From NCBI RefSeq assembly GCF_020921035.1, contig NC_063160.1, forward strand, positions 9,444,501-9,508,500: a stretch of 64,000 nucleotides of DNA, read 5' to 3'. Source of the stretch: Rhodamnia argentea (taxonomy: Eukaryota; Streptophyta; Magnoliopsida; Myrtales; Myrtaceae). Under the pieces are notes generated by a model. That model saw only the letters and a program-made list of their open reading frames with translations. It was not told the origin of the DNA and made no database searches. Shown piece by piece: positions 56,560 through 64,000 of this stretch (positions are counted from its first letter, which is position 1; every line of letters starts with the position of its first letter). Made by a program: the position numbers and the translations under genes.

Positions 56560-57914
56560 TTTCAATGTGAAACCCATTGGAACAAATATCTTTAAAGCTG
56601 AGTAGGTTCTTTTTAGACCGTGGGCAAAATAAAGCATCATTAATAAAAATTTATGTGCCCATTGGAAATATTACACGAGCTCTTCCGGAGCCTGTAATTA
56701 TGTTACTATTGCCTGAAATAGTGGTAATATTCCCTTCGCATTTTTTTAATGTCTCAAAGAACTTCCTCTGCTGGAGGATAGTATGTGTAGTACCACTGTC
56801 TACAAGACAAAAAATACCATGGTTCTCCTCGAGATAAATGCTCAGCATCATTGATGACTAACATAAAAGAATAAGAAATGAAATTATAATATTAAACGTG
56901 AATATCATTCAAAAACTAAGAGAATGCATGTGAATAAACATAAACTTATATATATTGCTTAATCTAAATCCAAAAAATGATCAATATCAAAAGATGTATT
57001 GTCAAGAGATGGTTCTTTATCCTCCATAAAGGGCTTGGTTGCAACATTGGCTTCCCTTTTTCTCTAATCTTGTTCCCTTTGATAGAGGTCAACCAGGTGC
57101 TTTGGGGTGCGACAAGTGCGATACCAATGGCCTGTAGAACCACATCTATGACAAATATTGGCACCGGCCTGGTTAGATACTTCTGGACCCTTTTTTCTTG
57201 GTGGACCATGTTTAGGTCCTTGTGAACCTCTATCTCGGCTCTTATAAGGTTGATTTTTCAAGTTAAGCTCTTTGCCCTTCCAATGCCGGTGACTCTTGTT
57301 TTTATGACGTACGACATGTGCTTCGGGCATAGGTGCAGATCCAAGAAGACGGGAATTATGATTTTGCATCAACAACTGGTTGTGCTTTTTTGCTACAAGT
57401 AGTGCAGAAATTAATTCTGAATGCTTTGAATAATTCTTTGCCCTATACCGCTGCTGGAGTACAAGCTTATTGGCATGGAATGTAGATAATGTTTTTTCCA
57501 ACTTTTCAGTCTCTGTGATCCGTTGTCTACAGAGTCTTAATTGTGATACAATTCAATGAATAGCAGAATTATATTCCGCTACGGACTTAAAGTCTTGAAA
57601 GCGTAAATTGATCCATTGAAACCTGGCATGAGGAATGACCACTTCTTGTTGATGATCAAAGTGATCCTCGGGGATTGCCATAGAATTGCAGGTTCCTCCT
57701 CCGTCGGATACTCGGCCTTTAAATCTTCATGTAAATGGTGGCGAATGAAGATAAGAGCCTTAGCCTTCCGGGCCGGCGTATAATTAGATTATGGGAGAAT
57801 AGATCGACTAAGATCTAATGATGTTAAGTGTATCTTGACATCAAAAACCCATGTTAGATAATTACTTCCGGTAATATCTAACGTTGCAAACTCTCTCTTG
57901 GTAATGTTTGACAT
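56560..57914 (-). pseudogene. Copia 2 gag and protease
   Basis: Minus-strand gag starts ATG at 57914 (MSNITKREFATLDITGSNYL, then WVFDVKIHLTSLDLSRSIL followed by a stop). It continues in pieces to the CCHC knuckle CHRCGSTGHWYRTC near 57170-57130 and PKHLVDLYQ. The protease follows with FCLVDSGTTHTILQQRKFF (56830-56760), an intact DSG motif in an otherwise interrupted frame. The hAT insertion at 56452 separates it from the integrase part. Confidence 0.88.
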
Positions 57915-58011
57915 ACTTAAAAATAAAATGTAGAGATGTTAGATAATGAAGAGGTAAAGATGTGTTACCTCAAGTGATATCCAAGATTCTAATCGGTTCG
58001 TGCTGATAACG

Positions 58012-58329
58012 TGTTGTAAAAATAAACGGCGATCTTTGGAATCAACTCAGAAACATAAAACCAACTTGAAATATGAGAGAAGAGATAAGAGAGAAGTGAG
58101 GAGCAAATGTTAACACTTTTTCATTGCCTCAACAAGTTTACAAAAGCCTCTACTTATAGGCTAGAGGGTATATTACATTGGGAGAGGAAAAAGCGCTCAT
58201 GGAATGTGAAAGGTGCAACATCAATCCATATCAATGTACATCAATGTATATCAATGTATTTGTAACATACATTGGAAGAGGAAATGATGAAAGGTGAAGC
58301 ATCCACCTATGATTAATATATTTATAACA
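58012..58329 (-). repeat. Copia 2 LTR, 5' in element sense
   Basis: 318 bp partner of 49596-49913. The minus strand just inside reads CGTTATCAGCACGAACCG, a PBS-like sequence (TATCAGCACGA) found beside the 5' LTR of several plant copia lineages. Confidence 0.95.
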
Positions 58330-58345
58330 GGAACTTCATTAATAG

Positions 58346-58790
58346 GGGGAAAATTGCCAAAAAAATCACAAACCTATTATAATTATGCTAATTTGGTTCT
58401 AGACCTTTTTATTTTTGCCAATTCAGTTTTAAACATTTTGCAAGTGTGTCAAGTCAATTCATTTGGTCAGATCGCATTAAGGTGGATAATTTTTAACAGC
58501 ATTTTGATATTTTTTTTCTTTTTCTTTTTTCTTTCCTTTTTTTTCTCTTTTCAATCCGACGAGTGCTTTGTAGCCCTCGCCTAGTGGCCGGTAAGCTCCA
58601 GCGGGCCCTGCCGGCCACTCCTCACCGGCAACACCGGGAAGAATAAAAAGAGAGAAGAAAAAAAATATTATTATTAATTGTCTATGTCTGTGCCGATCGG
58701 TCAAATGGACTGAATTGGCATAAATGTAAAAGTTTTATAACTAAATTGACACAATTACAATAGGTTGATGAATTTTTTGGTAATTTTCCC
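58346..58790. mobile_element. TIR element of the GAAAATTGTC family, decayed 8-bp TSD (copy 9)
   Basis: It begins GGGGAAAATTGCCAAAAAA and ends TTTTTTGGTAATTTTCCC. It is bordered by ATTAATAG (58338-58345) and ATTGTTAG (58791-58798), six of eight alike. The GC-rich centre (58560-58640) contains CCCTCGCC, GCCGG and CACCGGCAAC. It lies 11 bp from the TSD of copia 2. Confidence 0.7.
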
Positions 58791-59032
58791 ATTGTTAGGT
58801 ATACGGATCTAGTGATGGAAGTTCCTCACACACTTTTCTTTGAATTAGTTATTCAAAGAAAGCAAACTGGAGGCCTCAATGAATGAAAATTATCCCATTG
58901 ATCATAATAACCATGATCGTGGGAAGATAGATGATTGCATGACTAGGAAACTATAACAAAACCGCCAACTAGAGGAGAGACTTGCACATAACTACTCTTC
59001 TTACATATCAAATCTGTACCAACGATGTATGT

Positions 59033-61365
59033 TGTCACGCCCCGATTTCCGGGCCCGCAACATCTCTACCAAATCGCTTCAGGTCACGAATGATAGCCTC
59101 CCAGGTGGGCTTGTCGCGACCGTCTTCCGCCGAATGCTCTTTCTTTCTTTTCGGGGGATTGGCGAGCGGGGCTAACGAGCCGCATTTTGATCCAGTTGAC
59201 AGCGAATTTCGTGCGCGGGTCCCTCCCAAGACCCATTACTCGAATCGCGATAGGAAAAAGATATAGAAATCGAGGTCGACCTTAGTGTGGTCGGGTGACA
59301 TGTGTGTAGTGTACATGTATATGGAGTCGCCATCAATCAATTTTTGGAGGGTATGATCGGGAACCCTATCGAGCGGTCGAGAGAAACCGTTCGATTCTAC
59401 GAAAACCAAAGAAGTGGGTCCGGGGACTTGGTTATGCCGAGATTCATATCGACGCCCTTTCGGTTACCGAAGTTGAGTGATTTTCTAACCTAGAAATTCA
59501 TGCGGATGAAGTTCAAGGCGGGGTAGGCTCTAGCGATCCGAGGTATCATGCGGACGGGAATTCATTATCCTATCAGTCACAATCATAAAATAAAATGCGC
59601 AATCAAAGTAATCACGAATCAAATCAAGCAATTAGTCGGACATGGCATATATAATATGGCCTTATCGGTCCAAAGAAAAATCCACTTGAGTTTCGGGATG
59701 GTTCGGGAAATCTTTGGGGCCAAATGCCCCGAAGGGTAAAATGGTCATTTTTGAGGGTTCAGGATCGAAAATCACAAAATAGGGTCAGACTAGTTGAATG
59801 TGGCCATTTCCCATTTTTTGTGATTTTTTTTGAATTTTTTTGGAATTTCCTAATTTTTTGAATTTTTTATTAATTTTCTAAAAAGTTTAATTTTTTAATT
59901 TTTTAATTTTTTTTAGATCGGTGTAAACCGACCCTCGGAACATCAAAAAATTTTGATCCAGGCTATAGGAATCCCGAATCGACCTAAACATTTTTGAAAA
60001 TTTTTTTTGGGAAAATTTGGGAATTTTTTAAAATTTTTTGTGAATTTTATGAATTTTTTGGATTTTTAGAAAAATTTTATGAAATTTTTTATTAATTTTC
60101 CGAACCGGGTCAACCCGACCCTAACCCAACTCGGACCCGCTCTCACTAAAACGACACCGTTTCTATTTTTGGGTATTTTTTTTTATTTTTTAAAACCAAT
60201 TTCCTAATATCCAAAAATACAAAAAATTAACGGACGGTCACGATTAATTATGGAACTAATCTCGCCTATTCACAATCTCGAACCTACATGCGCTTCGCCA
60301 CATCTGATCACACCTACCCCATGTATCAAAACAACGTTGGATCAAGACTGAACGAACGGCCACGATTAAACCTAGATTTGATCTCGATCGTCGGCTCACC
60401 CTAGATCAAAACGATGCTGCATCCGACTCTCTCCCTAAACAACGTCGTACACCTACTAACCTAAACAGCGCCGTTTCTTTTCTTTTTTTTTTATACCAAA
60501 TATACAAATTATCTAAAATTCTAAATTCTAATCTAATGGCTCAGGATCAAACTAGCCTATTTATTACGACCGTCGGATCTAATCCGACTCACCTATTTCG
60601 CGCCAACGGCTACGCCGACCGGACATTGACTTGGACCACTCACGGCTCGCTACCTCAAACATTGACCTGTTGACCGGGCCACGTCGCCTCGTCTTCAACT
60701 TCTCGCCGCCGACTCAACGAACGGCCAAGAGCCTCCGATGACGATCCAAAGGTGAGATCTTAACTAAAACTCGCAAAACCACATCCTATCGACTCACCTT
60801 AACCTCTAGATTAACATACTCAAAAATCAAACAATTTCGTCGGTTAAATCACAAGCTATGAACTACGCACAATGTCGAAGTCGCAGAACTCAATCGCATG
60901 ATTCATAGCACAATAGGTCAATTCAATCACAGGAATCACTCAAATGAAGTTTAGAAACCTTACCCGCAAGTCCGATTGACCTGGTTTGGCCTAGGATTGC
61001 CTAGACGGGCTTCGACGGTGACCGGTAATGGAGGTTGAAGTTCACGGATTCAATTGAAGGTTTTTATGCAAAATCGAAACAAAACGAAGATGCGGATGTG
61101 GTGAGTGATGTTCGAGGATCAAAATGCACACACTAATTCAACCGATTAGGCCTGTAATAGTGCGATGCCATGAACGCGCAGAGTAGAGTTCGAGAGATCG
61201 ACTCATCGATTTTAGAGGTTGCGGGTCAATCGAGTTGGCGCGATTGCTTCCCGGAGCTCGCACAAAGCTTCTCGACTTGATCACGATCTCCGATTTGGTC
61301 CGGATTGAGTGAATGAACTATTCACGGTTTGAGCTCAAGCTCTCGACTACGAGGGCAGGAGAACG

Positions 61366-61425
<60 letters not shown>

Positions 61426-62737
61426 TCCGTTCGTCCGCGTGATCACGAATGAGCCTCCTCTTTCGCGAAGCTTCCCGAGTCCTTTTATGCCAGTTTTGAA
61501 AATTGGCGTGTCGGGAGGAGCTTCGCCGACCTTCCTTCGCACGAGCCCAAACGTGCAAAGAGGTCCAAACGGCGTCGAGGACATAATACAATTTCGTTCA
61601 ACTCCATTTGACACTCCGATAATCGCAAAATGGGCTTGAATTTGTGCATTCTGTGAAGGTTGACTTCCTCGGACCATCGTGGCTTTGACCGGCTGTTCCG
61701 CCGTGCTTCGGTGGTCATTGGCCGTGAGATCGGGGGCAATTGACGCATCTCGGACTGTCGGACAAAACGCTTCCACGATCTCGCTCAATTATAGTTGATT
61801 GGTCATTCAATTTGATCTTCAAAATTCATCATTCAATTCTGCAAAATGGTATGAGCTTGGGGAAGATGATGACACCATTCTGGACCGGTTAGACCGGTCC
61901 GACCGGCTATCAGACCGGTCTGAACCGGTTCCGACTTACAATTTTTGAAATTAATCCAAATATGTGGGGAATTTTTGCAATTAAACCTCAAAATTGAATT
62001 CGGGGGCTCAAATACTATCTAGAAATGTGATTTTATCCAAAAATTTTAACCAATTTCTATAAAACCCCAAAATTTTCTAAAATTGCAAATCGGGGAAAAG
62101 TTTAATCAAATGCCCAAATGATCAAAGTGGATCAAATTACCCCTACCAATGGATTCAGAACATATAAAAACCTTGGGTGGCAGTTCAATTTTGTTGTGAA
62201 AGTCCCTGGATTAAAAGTAATTTTAAAAATTGAAAATTCCAGGGACTAAATTGCAAAGAATAATTGGGTATTTTACCTAATCCGTGCAATTCGTACAATT
62301 GAGGGCGAAATTGGTCAAATTGAAACTGCAGAGGACCATAATTGGATGTCTTGACTCAAAACATGCAAAAGTTGCAAATAAAAAACTCAAATTGTATTTT
62401 TTAGGCAAATTCAACTCTCGGTGTTGTGAAGAAACACCTAAAATTGAATTCAATTTTCAATTTTTCTTGAGGTCAATGTGAAAAGGGAATTAAAATAAAA
62501 ATATGGAACATTTGTCTATATTTTTCTGACCTCAGGAAGTATTTTTTTGCGAATTTTCTTGTATTTTTCTATTTTTCGAAAATATTCAAAAATGAGAAAA
62601 ATATGAAAAATTCTTTTTTATTCAAAAATGGCCCTTATGCTTGGCCAAGGCTACCAAACATGATTTTTTTAACTTTTTGACTTTTTATGAATTTTTATAA
62701 AACTAAAAAAACTTTGATAAAAAATCGGATGTCAACA
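59033..62737. mobile_element. Probable long solo LTR or LTR-rich fragment
   Basis: It starts TGTCACGCCCCGATTTCC and ends ATCGGATGTCAACA. Both ends fit TG...CA, and the inverted ends share TGTC/TGTT..AC..CCGAT. An element of this length with no long open frame, a GGAGTCGCC word near its start and AT-rich interior resembles long LTRs of large Ty3/gypsy elements. No flanking TSD was seen (TATGT and AGGCT), so the boundaries are uncertain. A (CT)n tract and a cluster of GACCGGT words lie inside. Confidence 0.4.
61368..61423. repeat. (CT)n microsatellite
   Basis: About 27 CT units. They produce the long Leu-Ser and Arg-Glu runs in overlapping open frames at 61313-61788, which are therefore not taken as genes. 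Confidence 0.95.
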
Positions 62738-64000
62738 AGGCTATCGACTTACAAAATTACGGCGCATGTGGAACGTGCAACTCTCCGAAACAAATAAGAT
62801 CAGCGGGATAGAATAGTAGGAAAATCACCATAATCATATCACAAAGACAATTTCATTGATAAAGCAAGAGCAGATGAATTTTAACTCTATGGAGCTACAG
62901 TAAACATATACAATCCCATGCTTTAGGGTTGCTCACTAGGACTTCAAAAAGACACACGATAGGGTTAGGTTAGACCCTCATCTACTCCCAAAAATCCTAC
63001 AACGACCCTTGCCTTAATATCTACGGCCTCCATCACTGCTTGAAAAAGGTTAACAACGATGGGGTGAGAAATTAATCTCGGTTAGTCAAAGCCTAAGCCC
63101 GACTAGGGCGTTGATTCGCTTAGACGTCCTAATAAACAATCACGTCAACAAAGAGCAGATATTTCAACCACTATAAGCTTACCCTCGGGTCATACATAAT
63201 GCAATATAGACTCGATTCAACAGTCAAACCAACCAAACCAAATCAATCCATTGGCAAAGCATCACAGCACTTGCATGTACATGACACAACACGTAGTCCA
63301 TTTATTATCAGCAACGACCCGTAAGTCCAGTACACTAGTCGGTTGGTACTCTCTTGGTATGACCAGGCATCGTCCCTTACTTCCGGCGACGGCTTCTGAT
63401 AGTCCATGTGACTCTGCTCGACCAACTAGAAGACAATGACTGTCGACACAACATGGAGCTAACGGGAATCCTTAAAAGGCTTCGGTCCTTCACAAGCTGC
63501 GACCGGCAAATAAACAGCCATAAGACAATGGCCGTAGTACATCCAGCAACCGGAAGACAATGATTGGTAGGACCGATCAACCAGAATACGATGATCGTCA
63601 GAATTATCTCATTATGTGACCACTCAAGCACTTCGACAACCAGCCAGTTCATTTCTTGGAATTAGGTCGAATGCTCATACTCGCATGTTCAAATACTTGG
63701 TCCAATGTTGTTTTCGTGCAAAACCATATAATTTGATCTCATACGTGGTCACGTGAACATGCAATTATATCAATTGACGAATCAAGCAATTTGGGGCGTT
63801 GAACCTCTAATCGGACCCCCACGGCAATCGCCAGTCAAATTCAGCATTCACATCCAACAATTCAAGAATCAATTCATCAATTGCGGCCGGTCGATTATTA
63901 ATCACAATTTCAATTCCAATTGACCGGTAATTGCGCTCTCGTCTCTGACCTATGCTCACTTGCGATCAATCAACACAACCGATCAAATCAATCGGTTCTA
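62738..64000. other. Unresolved sequence at the window end
   Basis: No gene recognised. Between about 63420 and 63600 a degenerate unit, AAGACAATGA.TG preceded by ACC.G or ACTA, occurs four times at uneven spacing. Open frames at 63243-63652 on both strands are products of this repetitive sequence. It may belong to an LTR retrotransposon cut by the window edge. Confidence 0.35.

Larger units (their letters stand above)
49596..58329 (-). mobile_element. Ty1/copia retrotransposon 2 with perfect TSD, carrying a hAT element
   Basis: The LTRs 49596-49913 and 58012-58329 are 318 bp each, start TGTTGTAAAA and end TTTATAACA. They are flanked by the perfect 5 bp TSD GGAAC (49591-49595 and 58330-58334). 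Without the hAT insertion (53372-56452) the element would be about 5.6 kb, typical of copia. The minus-strand order is gag, protease, integrase, RT, RNase H. By eye the LTRs differ at roughly 14 of 318 positions. Several stops and frameshifts make it non-autonomous. Confidence 0.95.

Noticed and set aside
16439-61423. Simple-repeat tracts considered as a CRISPR-like or satellite system
   Set aside because: All are dinucleotide microsatellites in introns, LTRs or flanks; there are no spacers and no regular array.
61313-61788. Frames with long Leu-Ser or Arg-Glu runs
   Set aside because: They are generated by the (CT)n microsatellite at 61368-61423.
63243-63652. Frames on both strands near the window end
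   Set aside because: They overlap a degenerate repeat and have no motif.

Overview
The window is nuclear DNA from a flowering plant. The evidence is multi-exon genes with GT-AG introns, plant-specific families (an RPW8-type NLR, SKU5-similar proteins, a plant reticulon, a methylesterase-type hydrolase), a plant tRNA-Trp, and dense plant transposons (Ty1/copia, hAT, MULE-like, LINE). The abundant TIR elements, with AATT-rich arms around a GC-rich centre, remind me of Myrtaceae such as Eucalyptus. That is recollection, not a search result.

Layout. (1) 1-7.7 kb: a five-exon RPW8-domain NLR of the NRG1/ADR1 helper class (+), bracketed by two copies of a ~300 bp direct repeat, with a 5'-truncated LINE upstream. 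(2) 7.7-15.2 kb: decayed transposons, including a MULE-like element with a perfect 10 bp target-site duplication (TSD). (3) 15.3-16.6 kb: tRNA-Trp(CCA) and a four-exon reticulon-like gene, both on the minus strand. (4) 16.6-21.5 kb: no gene recognised. (5) 21.8-25.0 kb: the first SKU5-similar (SKS) multicopper-oxidase-like gene, eight exons. (6) 25-44 kb: nested transposons. A Ty1/copia element (32.0-40.1 kb, minus) sits inside a TIR element, and a 2.9 kb LTR-like sequence sits inside its integrase. (7) 44.2-48.1 kb: a second SKS gene with the same eight-exon structure, so the two are tandem paralogues now ~19 kb apart. (8) 48.9-49.3 kb: first exon of a methylesterase-like gene with a premature stop. 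(9) 49.6-58.3 kb: a second Ty1/copia element (minus) with 318 bp LTRs and a perfect TSD, itself carrying a 3.1 kb hAT transposon with its own perfect TSD. (10) 58.3-64 kb: a TIR element, a ~3.7 kb LTR-like sequence and AT-rich or unresolved DNA.

The host genes do not form a pathway. The NLR acts in immunity, the SKS proteins are predicted to be secreted to the wall or apoplast, and the reticulon shapes ER tubules. Exon coordinates were placed by eye from reading frame, phase and GT-AG sites. Each multi-exon gene below gives an unbroken protein under the stated splicing. CDS entries give the span from start to stop; exons are in the text.

I found no CRISPR, operon or prokaryotic feature. The strongest leads are the 14-residue repeat array in the NLR linker, a set of minimal poly(A)-tail insertions with clear TSDs, unrelated TIR elements that share similar GC-rich centres, and the nested insertions.
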